From Muribaculaceae bacterium (lineage in GTDB: Bacteria > Bacteroidota > Bacteroidia > Bacteroidales > Muribaculaceae): a stretch of DNA of 64,000 nucleotides. Position 1 is the stretch's first letter. The number at the start of each line of letters is the position of its first letter. The translations under genes were made by a program, and so were the position numbers. Below are positions 1-8,550 of this stretch, in pieces. The notes under the pieces were generated by a model. The model was not told the DNA's origin, did not search any database, and saw nothing but the letters and a program-made list of their open reading frames with translations. The DNA lies in the NCBI GenBank assembly GCA_017396945.1, contig JAFQKI010000004.1:29331-93330 (forward strand), written 5' to 3'.

Positions 1-810
1 GTCGTGACTTATTATATAGTAGGTTATCGTAAAAAAGTCGTTAAACAAAATCTCGCAGAGTCATTCCCCGACAAGTTCGAGGCTGAACGTAAAAGCATCA
101 TGCGACAATTTTACCGCAACTTCACCGACATGATTGTAGAGACCATTAAAATCGGGCATATCTCAGACAAGCAGATAAAACGCAGAATGACATTTGAAAA
201 TATCGAGTTTATCGACCGACTATTTGACGAAGGAAAATCAATCGCAGCATATTTTTCTCATTGTGGAAATTGGGAATGGGCAACATCAATAACACTTTGG
301 AGCCGACACTCGTCTGATTGCGCATTTTGTCAAGTATACAGGCCGTTGCGCAACAAATGCTTTGACGCATATATGCTTGGACTACGTAGTCGTTTCGGAT
401 CATATTCCTTACCCAAAAACACCACACTACGCGAATTGCTACGATTTAAACGCGACAAGACCCCAACCATAACCGGTTTTATGAGCGATCAAAAGCCAAG
501 CCATGGAGATGATGGCCGCATTCTAAAATTCCTCAACCACCCAACTGCAATCATAACCGGTACGGAAATCCTTGCACGGAAACTCGATATGGCAATTGTG
601 TATTTTGACATGTACAAAATCAAACGAGGACATTACAAAATAAAATTAGTTCCAATGGCCAACGACACAAAAGCTATGCCCGAAATGGCAATTACCGATA
701 AATACGCCCAACTGCTCGAAGCCACAATCTGTCGCAATCCATCTATATGGTTGTGGACTCACAAACGTTGGAAAAACAAAGTAGAATACCCCTCAAATAT
801 ACAACCTTAA
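1..810 (+). CDS. Lysophospholipid (lauroyl) acyltransferase family protein, 5' truncated
   Basis: Membrane-associated acyltransferase of the LpxL/HtrB family, which adds secondary acyl chains to lipid A precursors. The catalytic HX4E motif is visible as HCGNWE, with the His about 86 residues into the visible part. The reading frame is open to the left edge, and the first visible residues (YYIVGYRKKVVKQNL) normally lie inside the protein after an N-terminal membrane segment, so the true start is outside the window and the GTG at position 4 is probably not it. The stop is 3 bp before the glycosyltransferase start, so the two are probably co-transcribed and serve envelope synthesis. Family assignment is solid; acyl-chain specificity cannot be read. 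Confidence 0.87.
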   Translation, partial: VVTYYIVGYRKKVVKQNLAESFPDKFEAERKSIMRQFYRNFTDMIVETIKIGHISDKQIKRRMTFENIEFIDRLFDEGKSIAAYFSHCGNWEWATSITLWSRHSSDCAFCQVYRPLRNKCFDAYMLGLRSRFGSYSLPKNTTLRELLRFKRDKTPTITGFMSDQKPSHGDDGRILKFLNHPTAIITGTEILARKLDMAIVYFDMYKIKRGHYKIKLVPMANDTKAMPEMAITDKYAQLLEATICRNPSIWLWTHKRWKNKVEYPSNIQP

Positions 811-813
811 AAT

Positions 814-1815
814 ATGAGCGAGCAAAAACCAGTAGCCGTAATTATCCTGAATTGGAACGGGGAGAAACTTCTCCGTGAGTTTTTACCAAGCGTAATAAAA
901 ACCACCGACACCAAAATCGCCGATGTTATTGTTGCCGACAATGGAAGCACTGATAATTCTGTTGCGATCATTAAAACTGAATTTCCATCAGTAAAGTTAC
1001 TCAAATTTGCCGAAAACTATGGGTTCGCCGAAGGGTATAATCGTGCCATCGCCGAGACAAATTACAAATACACCATCCTACTAAACTCTGATGTCGAGAC
1101 AACTACCGGCTGGGTTAATACTCTCTTTGAATATATGGAAGATAACCCAAATGTGGGCGCTTGCCAACCCAAAATCAGAGCATACCACGCCAAAGACACG
1201 TTTGAGTATGCCGGAGCATCGGGTGGATTTCTCGACAAAAACGGATACCCTTATTGTCGTGGACGCGTGTTTGCCACTGTAGAGAAAGACAACGGACAAT
1301 ATGATAGTATAATACCCATATTTTGGGCAACAGGAGCCACCTTGATGGTGCGTTCTCAGCTATATATTGACGCCGGCGGGCTTGACAAAGACTTCTTCGC
1401 TCACATGGAAGAGATCGACTTGTGTTGGCGCATATTACTCAAAGGCTACCAAATAATGGTTGTTCCTCAATCAATGGTGTATCACCTTGGCGGAGGCAGT
1501 CTTCCGGCCTCCAATCCTCGCAAAACTTATTTGAACTTCCGCAACAATCTATTGCTTCTACACAAAAATCTACCCGATAGCACCAGAAACAAAACCCTAT
1601 TCCGTCGCCGATTACTTGACACTATCGCATGGGCTAAATTTGTAGCAACATTGGATTTCAAAAATGCTTCAGCTGTGTGGCGCGCGCATTGCGATTTCCG
1701 CCACATGCGCAAAGCCTACACTCAACACCCCGATATCGATTTACTAAAAACTCGCTCGGATTGCCATCGCAACATTCTTCTAGATTATTATCTCAAAGGT
1801 CGCAAAACATATTAA
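814..1815 (+). CDS. Glycosyltransferase family 2 protein
   Basis: GT-A fold glycosyltransferase of 333 residues. The start VAVIILNWNG and the segment VIVADNGSTDNS form the nucleotide-sugar binding half, NSDVE near residues 91-95 is the metal-binding DxD-type motif, and HMEEIDLCWR is the conserved acidic motif of rhamnosyl/N-glycosyl GT2 enzymes. It lies 3 bp after an LpxL-like acyltransferase, which suggests a role in lipopolysaccharide or surface glycan assembly; donor and acceptor are unknown. The start ATG follows directly on the previous stop. The convergent FKBP gene ends 2 bp after its stop. Confidence 0.88.
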   Translation: MSEQKPVAVIILNWNGEKLLREFLPSVIKTTDTKIADVIVADNGSTDNSVAIIKTEFPSVKLLKFAENYGFAEGYNRAIAETNYKYTILLNSDVETTTGWVNTLFEYMEDNPNVGACQPKIRAYHAKDTFEYAGASGGFLDKNGYPYCRGRVFATVEKDNGQYDSIIPIFWATGATLMVRSQLYIDAGGLDKDFFAHMEEIDLCWRILLKGYQIMVVPQSMVYHLGGGSLPASNPRKTYLNFRNNLLLLHKNLPDSTRNKTLFRRRLLDTIAWAKFVATLDFKNASAVWRAHCDFRHMRKAYTQHPDIDLLKTRSDCHRNILLDYYLKGRKTY

Positions 1816-1817
1816 CA

Positions 1818-2216
1818 TTACGAGACACTGACGAGCTCTATTTCAAAAATCAACGTTGAGTTGCAAGGTATTCCATCTGTGCCACGCTTGCCATATCCCA
1901 TCTCCGACGGAAGATAAATAATCCATCTATCTCCTACCTTCATCTGAGTTAAAGCGACTTGCCAACCCTTAATTAATTCTGACAAGCGGAACGCATCGGG
2001 ATAACCTTGTGCTGTATTGTCATCAAACACTTTCCCAGAAATCAGCATCCCCCTATAATAAACACCAACAACACTATTGATTTTAGGAGATACCCCTATC
2101 CCCGATTGCAACACCTTATAAAGTACTCCGCAACTAAGCGATTTTACATCAGTTTCTTGCGCTATTGAGCGCAAAAACTCTTCATTTTGTTGTTTATTAT
2201 CTTGTTTACTTGCCAT
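1818..2216 (-). CDS. FKBP-type peptidyl-prolyl cis-trans isomerase
   Basis: A 132-residue protein with a single FKBP domain in its C-terminal two thirds. Typical elements are VGVYYRGMLISGKVFDD, the GWQVALTQMKVGD stretch, the IYLPSEMGYGKRGTDGIP active-site loop and the terminal FEIELVSVS strand. It should catalyse prolyl isomerisation during protein folding. There is no signal peptide: the N-terminus (MASKQDNKQQNEE) is polar, so it is probably cytoplasmic, unlike the exported FKBPs common in Bacteroidota. It is a single gene, convergent with the GT2 gene 2 bp away. A TAACTTTG -7 box lies at 2242-2249 on this strand, about 25 bp upstream of the start. Confidence 0.88.
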   Translation of the reverse strand: MASKQDNKQQNEEFLRSIAQETDVKSLSCGVLYKVLQSGIGVSPKINSVVGVYYRGMLISGKVFDDNTAQGYPDAFRLSELIKGWQVALTQMKVGDRWIIYLPSEMGYGKRGTDGIPCNSTLIFEIELVSVS

Positions 2217-2396
2217 AATAATTCTTCATCTTACAACCTTACAAAGTTAGCAAAAGTTACTTGTATCTTTTTTTGTCAAACGACAAAAAAGCATTTCTTT
2301 ATCACAAATTATCGGCATGGGGACTCAGTATTGAATTTTTTTAGTTATTTTTGTTCTCTGATTTATTAACCAACTTTTAAACGACTATATCAGCCG

Positions 2397-4298
2397 ATGA
2401 GAAAATGGCGCATTGACGACAGCGCAGAGCTGTACAACATCAATGGATGGGGACTAAAATACTTCTCCATCAACGACAAAGGACACGTTGCCGTAACTCC
2501 ACGCGAGGGATATGCCTCGGTGGATTTAAAAGAAGTAATGGATGAGTTGCGAGTAAGAGATGTTACCGCCCCTATCTTGTTGCGTTTTCCGGATATCCTC
2601 GACAACAGAGTTGAAAAAATCTCAAAATGCTTCAAACAAGCAGCCAACGAGTATAATTACCAAGCAAAAAACTTTATCATATACCCGATTAAGGTAAATC
2701 AAGTACGTCAAGTGGTTGAAGAAATCGTGTCGCATGGCAAAAAATTCAACATAGGCCTTGAAGCCGGCTCTAAACCCGAATTGCACGCCGTATTGGCTAC
2801 AAATATCGCCGAAGATGCGCTCATTATCTGTAACGGATATAAAGATGAAAATTATATCGAGCTTGCACTTCTTGCCCAAAAGATGGGACGCAAAATCTAT
2901 TTGGTAGTAGAAAAACCTGTAGAACTATACCAAATAACCGAAATAGCCAAACGTCTGAAAATTGCGCCCAACATTGGGATACGCATCAAACTATCAAGCT
3001 CAGGCTCAGGAAAATGGGAAGAATCGGGTGGCGACCAATCTAAATTTGGTCTAAATTCGAGTGAATTACTCGAAGCTCTCGATTTTCTTGAAAAAAACAA
3101 GATGATGGACTGCCTGCGCCTGATACATTTCCACATAGGTAGCCAGATTACAAAAATACGTCGCATCAAAAATGCGTTGCGTGAAGCGACTCAATTCTAT
3201 GTTCAACTCTCAAAAATGGGCTTTGACATTGACTTCATCGATATAGGCGGAGGTTTAGGGGTTGACTATGACGGGACTCGTAGCTCAGCAAGCGAAAGTT
3301 CCATGAACTACTCAATCCAAGAATACGCCAACGACTCTGTATCGGCACTTGTTGACGCATGTGAAAAAAACGGATTAAAACAACCAAATATCATTACCGA
3401 AAGTGGTCGTTCTCTCTCGGCTCATCACTCAATACTTGTCTTTGACGTACTTGAAACCGCATCATTGCCAATATGGAAAGATAATGAAGAACTCGATGAA
3501 AACAGCCACGAACTCGCTCGTGAATTATATGACATTTGGGATCGCTTGAACCAACCCCGATTATTGGAAAGTTGGCACGACGCACAACAGATACGCGAAG
3601 AAGCCCTCGACCGTTTCAGTCTTGGACTCCTCGACTTGCGCACTCGCGCTCAAATCGAGAAGCTATTCTGGTCAGTAGCTCGCGAAGTTGGAGAAATCGC
3701 GGCATCACAAAAGCACGTACCCGATGAATTGCGCAAAATCGCGAAAATGATTCCGGACAAATACTTTTGCAACTTCTCATTGTTCCAATCACTTCCCGAT
3801 TTATGGGCAATAGACCAAGTATTTCCCATCATGCCGATTGCTCGCTTGGAGGAAAAACCAACCCGCACTGCAACATTACAAGATATTACTTGTGACTCAG
3901 ACGGCAAAATCGCCAATTTTATCACCAACCATGGCACATCTTCAAGTTCGCTCCCTGTCCATCCATTAAAAGTCGGAGAGCCATACTACCTCGGAGTATT
4001 CCTCGTTGGTGCTTATCAAGAAATCCTCGGCGACATGCACAACTTGTTTGGCGACACCAATGCCGTTCACATCAGCGTGTATAAAGACCGCTATGAGATT
4101 GACCAAATCATTGATGGCGAAACCGTCGCCGAAGTTCTTGACTATGTGCAATACAACCCAAAGAAACTTGTGCGCAACGTAGAAACTTGGGTAACAGCAT
4201 CAATGAAAGCTGGAAAAATCTCCCCTGAAGAGGGTCGCGAATTCCTTAGCAACTATCGTTCCGGTCTATATGGCTATACCTACCTTGAACGTGATTAG
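2397..4298 (+). CDS. speA: Biosynthetic arginine decarboxylase
   Basis: PLP-dependent decarboxylase making agmatine from arginine, the entry to polyamine synthesis by the agmatine route. Its 633 residues match the usual SpeA length. The PLP lysine is in YPIKVNQ (Lys about 99); the glycine-rich IDIGGGLGVDYDG and the TESGRSLSAHH motif of the alanine-racemase-like barrel follow, and the C-terminal beta domain contains ITCDSDGKI. The start MRKWRIDDSAELYNINGWG is the conserved beginning of the family. The stop is 2 bp before truA, so the two probably share a transcript. A TATTTTTG box at 2346-2353 is a possible -7 element, without a convincing -33 box. Confidence 0.96.
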   Translation: MRKWRIDDSAELYNINGWGLKYFSINDKGHVAVTPREGYASVDLKEVMDELRVRDVTAPILLRFPDILDNRVEKISKCFKQAANEYNYQAKNFIIYPIKVNQVRQVVEEIVSHGKKFNIGLEAGSKPELHAVLATNIAEDALIICNGYKDENYIELALLAQKMGRKIYLVVEKPVELYQITEIAKRLKIAPNIGIRIKLSSSGSGKWEESGGDQSKFGLNSSELLEALDFLEKNKMMDCLRLIHFHIGSQITKIRRIKNALREATQFYVQLSKMGFDIDFIDIGGGLGVDYDGTRSSASESSMNYSIQEYANDSVSALVDACEKNGLKQPNIITESGRSLSAHHSILVFDVLETASLPIWKDNEELDENSHELARELYDIWDRLNQPRLLESWHDAQQIREEALDRFSLGLLDLRTRAQIEKLFWSVAREVGEIAASQKHVPDELRKIAKMIPDKYFCNFSLFQSLPDLWAIDQVFPIMPIARLEEKPTRTATLQDITCDSDGKIANFITNHGTSSSSLPVHPLKVGEPYYLGVFLVGAYQEILGDMHNLFGDTNAVHISVYKDRYEIDQIIDGETVAEVLDYVQYNPKKLVRNVETWVTASMKAGKISPEEGREFLSNYRSGLYGYTYLERD

Positions 4299-4300
4299 AC

Positions 4301-5053
4301 GTGCGGTATTTTATAGAATTGGCATATAAAGGTGAAGCGTTTCATGGGTGGCAATCACAACCAAATGCAGTCAGTGTGCAAAGCACAATTGAAGACGCGT
4401 TGGCTGTCATATTGCGCCACCCTATAAAAATTACCGGAGCCGGTCGCACCGACACCGGCGTCAATGCTCGACGCATGATTGCCCATTTTGACGTTGAGGA
4501 GCCATTGGCAAACCCAGAGAATTTGGTGCGTGCGCTCAACTCCCTTGTAAGTCGAGATATTGCGATCTACAACATCAGCCAGGTGCATGACGATGCGCAC
4601 GCGCGATTTGACGCCACTGCTCGCACCTACCACTATTATGCCCATATAGGCAAATCTCCATTTCTTGACAACCTCAGTTGGCAAGCCCCCGCATCGCTTG
4701 ATTTTGAAAAAATGAACCAAGCCGCAACATTACTGCTTGATGTTGATGATTTCACCTCGTTTGCCAAACTTCATTCCGATGCCAAAACCAATATCTGCAA
4801 CGTAACTGAAGCTCGTTGGATACCTTGCGGTGATGACCGATGGGTATTTATAATAACCGCCGACCGTTTTTTACGCAATATGGTAAGGGCTGTAGTTGGT
4901 ACTCTTGTTGATGTGGGGCGTGGGAAATTGACACTTGATGATTTCAGCAAAATTATCGAAGCCAAAGATCGCTGTGCAGCCGGAACCTCAATGCCCCCGC
5001 AAGCTCTGTTTTTATGGGATGTAAAATATCCCTACTACCAAATAAAAAAATAA
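4301..5053 (+). CDS. truA: tRNA pseudouridine(38-40) synthase TruA
   Basis: Converts uridines 38-40 of the anticodon arm of many tRNAs to pseudouridine. The 250 residues cover the whole family length. The catalytic aspartate is in GAGRTDTGVNA (Asp about 51), and the C-terminal FLRNMVRAVVGTLVDVGRG motif is typical. The start codon is GTG at 4301, 2 bp after the speA stop; the protein begins MRYFIELAYKGEAFHGWQ, which is the conserved N-terminus, so no other start is plausible. It is followed by a convergent tRNA-Leu gene. Confidence 0.96.
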   Translation: MRYFIELAYKGEAFHGWQSQPNAVSVQSTIEDALAVILRHPIKITGAGRTDTGVNARRMIAHFDVEEPLANPENLVRALNSLVSRDIAIYNISQVHDDAHARFDATARTYHYYAHIGKSPFLDNLSWQAPASLDFEKMNQAATLLLDVDDFTSFAKLHSDAKTNICNVTEARWIPCGDDRWVFIITADRFLRNMVRAVVGTLVDVGRGKLTLDDFSKIIEAKDRCAAGTSMPPQALFLWDVKYPYYQIKK

Positions 5054-5096
5054 CGACGAGCTCCACAACATCGTTGTCATACTCATCGTCATATTG

Positions 5097-5177
5097 TGCC
5101 CGGAACAGGACTCGAACCTGCACGCCTCGCAGCACTCGCACCTGAAACGAGCGCGTCTACCATTCCGCCACCCGGGC
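5097..5177 (-). tRNA. tRNA-Leu (anticodon CAG)
   Basis: On the minus strand the sequence folds as a tRNA with a GCCCGGG acceptor arm pairing with TCCGGGC (one G-U at the base), discriminator A, anticodon stem CTCGT/GCGAG with loop TTCAGGT (anticodon CAG, reads CUG), an extended variable arm as expected for a class II tRNA, and a GGTTCGAGTCC T arm. The CCA end is not encoded. It lies between truA and rpiB. Confidence 0.95.
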
Positions 5178-5286
5178 AATGTGCGTGCAAAGGTAATAAA
5201 ATTTCGCAATCAATATCTCAACAATTAGCAAAAATCTGATTTTTTGCTTAAATTTGCGCTATTAATAACTTAAAAACATTAGAGCT

Positions 5287-5739
5287 ATGTCAATCTTAAA
5301 AGCTGGTAAAAAGGTCGCAATGTGTAGCGACCATGCAGGATATGAATTAAAAAGCATTATTGAAGGCTATCTCGAATCTCAAGATATCGAATATGTTGAC
5401 TTCGGGACAAATAGCGCAGATAGTTGCGATTATCCCGACTATGCACACCCATGCGCCGACTCAGTGGAAGACGGCACATGCTATCCCGGCATCGCAATGT
5501 GTGGAAGTGGCAACGGCATATCAATGACACTCAACAAGCACCAAGGAGTGCGTGCAGCTCTTTGTTGGACTGTCGAATTAGCAAAATTTGCACGACAACA
5601 CAACGACGCAAATGTACTTGTGTTGCCAGCCCGTTTTATCGAACCGGTTCTTGCGCTCGAAATCGTTGACGCATTCCTCAACACAGAGTTTGAAGGAGGT
5701 CGTCACGTGCGCCGAGTTGAAAAAATCGCAAAACAATAA
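5287..5739 (+). CDS. rpiB: Ribose 5-phosphate isomerase B
   Basis: Interconverts ribose 5-phosphate and ribulose 5-phosphate in the pentose phosphate pathway. The 150 residues are normal RpiB size. Visible motifs are CSDHAGYELK at the N-terminus, the active-site cysteine loop MCGSGNGISM (Cys about 72), LCWTVELAKFARQHNDANVL, and the terminal GGRHVRRVEKI. A TAAATTTG -7 box at 5249-5256 fits a promoter about 30 bp upstream. The GH9 gene follows 20 bp later on the same strand, so they may be co-transcribed, though no functional link is obvious. Confidence 0.95.
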   Translation: MSILKAGKKVAMCSDHAGYELKSIIEGYLESQDIEYVDFGTNSADSCDYPDYAHPCADSVEDGTCYPGIAMCGSGNGISMTLNKHQGVRAALCWTVELAKFARQHNDANVLVLPARFIEPVLALEIVDAFLNTEFEGGRHVRRVEKIAKQ

Positions 5740-5759
5740 CTCTTAACCGTTCTAATATC

Positions 5760-7538
5760 ATGAAAAAAACTGCTTTTACAGCGGTTTCTATTGCCGTATC
5801 CATATTTGCGAGTAACGCACAACCTGTAATCCGCGTCAATCAGATGGGTTATCTTGAAGATGACCTGAAAACTGCTGTGGTAATGATGCCTGAAACTATT
5901 GAAAATTTATCTGCCAACAAATTTCGAGTCACCACACTTGATGGCAAGCACACATACAACGTAGATTCCATTAAAATTACCGAGGCTTGGGAACCCATGG
6001 CAATGTCGGCAAGGGTATATTTCTCATCGATAACAACGCCCGGAGAATATAAACTGATTGGACTTGGGGCAGAATCTCCACGCATCAAAATAGGTAATGA
6101 CGTGTATGCCGGAGCGCAAGAAATTCCTCTTTACTATATGCGCCAACAGCGATGCGGTTACAATCCATCACTTGGGGATTCATGCCACACACATGACGGC
6201 ATTCTCGTACTAAGCGGAGAAAAAGATGGCACATATATTGATGTGGTAGGTGGTTGGCATGACGCGTCTGACTATCTGCAATACCTCACCACTTCGGCCA
6301 ACGCCGTTTATCAAATGCTGTTTGCCTATCAGCAATCACCCGATGTATGGCAAGACAACTTTAACGCATCAGGTCTCAAAGGCAGCAACGGCATACCTGA
6401 CATCCTTGATGAAGCTCGTTGGGGACTTGAATGGATGGTTAAAATGAACCCGTCTGACACACTTTTCCTAAATCAAATCGCCGACGACCGCGACCACCGC
6501 ATGGCTGTACTTCCCGCCGACGACTTGGTTGACTATAGCTGGGGGGAAGGGAAGCAACGCCCGGTCTATCCCTGTGCAGGCTATCCCTACGGATTGATGG
6601 GTAACTTAAATGACAGCAAAGGATTGGCATCTTCGGTTGGAAAATTCAGTTCATCATTTGCTCTCGGAGCAAGGATTTTCAAAGATATTGACCCCACATT
6701 TGCGTCAGGACTCAAACGCCGCTCATCCAATGCCTACAACGTGGCTCGAGCCAATCCCGGAGCGTGCCAAACCGCTCCTTGCACTTCCCCATACTATTAT
6801 GAAGAGGATAACTGGGTGGACGACATGGAACTTGCCGCAATAAATCAATACATCTCAACCGGAGAGCATCGTTATCTCTCTGAAGCCGTTGACTATGGTC
6901 GTCAAGAGCCTATCACCCCTTGGATGGGTGCCGACTCGGCTCATCATTATCAATGGTATCCGTTTGTAAACATTGGTCATGCGATGCTCGCGTTGCACGG
7001 AAATGATAATACTCGCAAAGAGTTCTTGCGCAACATGCGTTCAGGACTTCAACGTGTAGCAGAGCGAGCCGGAGATAACGCATTTCGCAATGGTATCCCA
7101 TTCATTTGGTGTTCAAACAACTTAACCGTTGCATTTGTAACACAAGCAATGATTTATCGTGAAATCACAGACGACAATAGTTTCCTTGAAATTGAAACCG
7201 CTATGCGAGATTGGTTATTTGGCGTAAATCCATGGGGTAAATGCATGATTGTAGGATTGCCGGAAGATGGAGATTATCCTCGAGATCCACATTCGGCACT
7301 GACAAACCTCAACCAAATTCAAGTAACCGGTGGCATTGTCGATGGGCCTGTATATACCGGCATTTTCAACTCTCTGAGAGGCGTACACCTACGCAATGAC
7401 GACAAATATGCTCCTTACCAAAACAATGTTGTAGTATATCACGATGACTACTCCGACTACTCAACCAACGAACCAACAATGGATGGCACAGCCTCAACAA
7501 CCTACTTCCTCGGTCGCCTTGCCTCCAAAGCCAAATAA
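5760..7538 (+). CDS. Secreted glycoside hydrolase family 9 protein (endoglucanase-like)
   Basis: Exported enzyme expected to cut beta-1,4-glucans or mixed-linkage glucans. A signal peptide covers residues 1-20 (cleavage after SNA). An Ig-like CelD_N domain follows, beginning VIRVNQMGYLEDD, to about residue 115; the rest is the (alpha/alpha)6 GH9 barrel. The catalytic aspartates are in GGWHDASDYLQY (Asp168, Asp171), and the general acid is probably Glu571 in YSTNEPTMDG. The 592-residue length is complete. It is followed 10 bp later by an exported DUF4261 protein. No susC/susD pair is nearby, so this is not a classical polysaccharide utilisation locus. Substrate is inferred from family only. 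Confidence 0.92.
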   Translation: MKKTAFTAVSIAVSIFASNAQPVIRVNQMGYLEDDLKTAVVMMPETIENLSANKFRVTTLDGKHTYNVDSIKITEAWEPMAMSARVYFSSITTPGEYKLIGLGAESPRIKIGNDVYAGAQEIPLYYMRQQRCGYNPSLGDSCHTHDGILVLSGEKDGTYIDVVGGWHDASDYLQYLTTSANAVYQMLFAYQQSPDVWQDNFNASGLKGSNGIPDILDEARWGLEWMVKMNPSDTLFLNQIADDRDHRMAVLPADDLVDYSWGEGKQRPVYPCAGYPYGLMGNLNDSKGLASSVGKFSSSFALGARIFKDIDPTFASGLKRRSSNAYNVARANPGACQTAPCTSPYYYEEDNWVDDMELAAINQYISTGEHRYLSEAVDYGRQEPITPWMGADSAHHYQWYPFVNIGHAMLALHGNDNTRKEFLRNMRSGLQRVAERAGDNAFRNGIPFIWCSNNLTVAFVTQAMIYREITDDNSFLEIETAMRDWLFGVNPWGKCMIVGLPEDGDYPRDPHSALTNLNQIQVTGGIVDGPVYTGIFNSLRGVHLRNDDKYAPYQNNVVVYHDDYSDYSTNEPTMDGTASTTYFLGRLASKAK

Positions 7539-7548
7539 ATAGCGAACC

Positions 7549-8364
7549 ATGATTCGATATATTATTATATTGTTACTTCTTTTGTCCATGCCAACAACTA
7601 TTGCATCAAACAAATGCGGCAACTCATCATTTGTTTCATCTATACTACTTTCCAAAAATCACTTCTCGCTGAAAAAATTTATTGACGATTTTTACAACGA
7701 CTGGAAAATAGATTTATCAAAAAACACAACATACATCGATAATACTGCCATTATCTCTTTAGATTCCGAGAATACGGCTATAGCAATTAGCTTGATAAAT
7801 TCAAAAGTTCCCAACAATGACGCAACTATTGCTGCCCAAAATTGTGCATACATGTGGAATCAAGCAATAAATGTTTCAAATGCACATACCGCACACCTAT
7901 TGGTAATTCTTACTAGCGACAATCTGTCTGCCATTGAATCAGGTATTTTATTCACGAAAATATGCTCAACATGTCTAAAGCAAGATTCTGCGACAGCAAT
8001 ATATACCAACGATGCCGTTTTTTCACCTAAAATGTATATTAACTCTTGCGATTCGGATATATCAAACAATAATATCCCTATTTTAAATTTAGTTTCTATA
8101 ATCTATCATCGCAATAATGATGGCATTCATATATATACCAATGGATTGAAACAACTCAATAAAGATGAGATTGAAATCGTCAATAGTCAACACCAACCTA
8201 TGGAATTAATCACACTCGTATATGACATTATCGCATACACACTAAATAACGATATTGAACTAAAAGATGGCGAGACATTGGGATATTCTGACACAGAAAA
8301 AATTAGTATCACCAAATCGGCAAGTGAAGTATATGATTTTAAGACATTAAAAATCAGTTTTTAG
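7549..8364 (+). CDS. Exported DUF4261-like protein
   Basis: A 271-residue protein with a hydrophobic N-terminus (IIILLLLLSMP) reading as a signal peptide with cleavage near ASN. The remainder resembles DUF4261: a central NCAYMWNQAI and HTAHLLVIL stretch, then a C-terminal LITLVYDIIAYTL, LKDGETLGYSDTEKI and DFKTLKISF. The function of DUF4261 is unknown, and most members I recall are cytoplasmic, so an exported version is unusual. The gene is clearly more A+T-rich than the neighbouring GH9 gene and uses many ATA and AAT codons, which hints at a different history. It starts 10 bp after the GH9 stop. Domain call by recognition of pattern only. Confidence 0.65.
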   Translation: MIRYIIILLLLLSMPTTIASNKCGNSSFVSSILLSKNHFSLKKFIDDFYNDWKIDLSKNTTYIDNTAIISLDSENTAIAISLINSKVPNNDATIAAQNCAYMWNQAINVSNAHTAHLLVILTSDNLSAIESGILFTKICSTCLKQDSATAIYTNDAVFSPKMYINSCDSDISNNNIPILNLVSIIYHRNNDGIHIYTNGLKQLNKDEIEIVNSQHQPMELITLVYDIIAYTLNNDIELKDGETLGYSDTEKISITKSASEVYDFKTLKISF

Positions 8365-8469
8365 TATTAGTCAAAATACCTTTCCTATTTAAGCCACGAA
8401 ATTAACCAATTAATCAACAAGTAGCTTAGCGATGTAAAAGAATTATGGCACCGCCAAGTTTATTAGGCA

Positions 8470-8501
8470 TTTGCATGTTTTTCACAAAAGCAGTAACTTT
8501 G
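8470..8501 (+). promoter_or_regulatory. Bacteroidota-type promoter of the 1150-residue secreted protein gene
   Basis: TTTG at 8470-8473 (-33 box), a 20-bp spacer and TAACTTTG at 8494-8501 (-7 box), 49 bp before the start codon. This matches the established TTTG / TAnnTTTG consensus of Bacteroidota sigma-ABfr promoters. Confidence 0.8.
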
Positions 8502-8550
8502 TGTCCTAATTTTTGAAATTTGAATTTATAAAACAAATCCAGTTTTTATT

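Noticed and set aside
5097-5177. tRNA-Leu as an integration site
   Set aside because: No integrase gene and no repeated 3' tRNA end are visible nearby.
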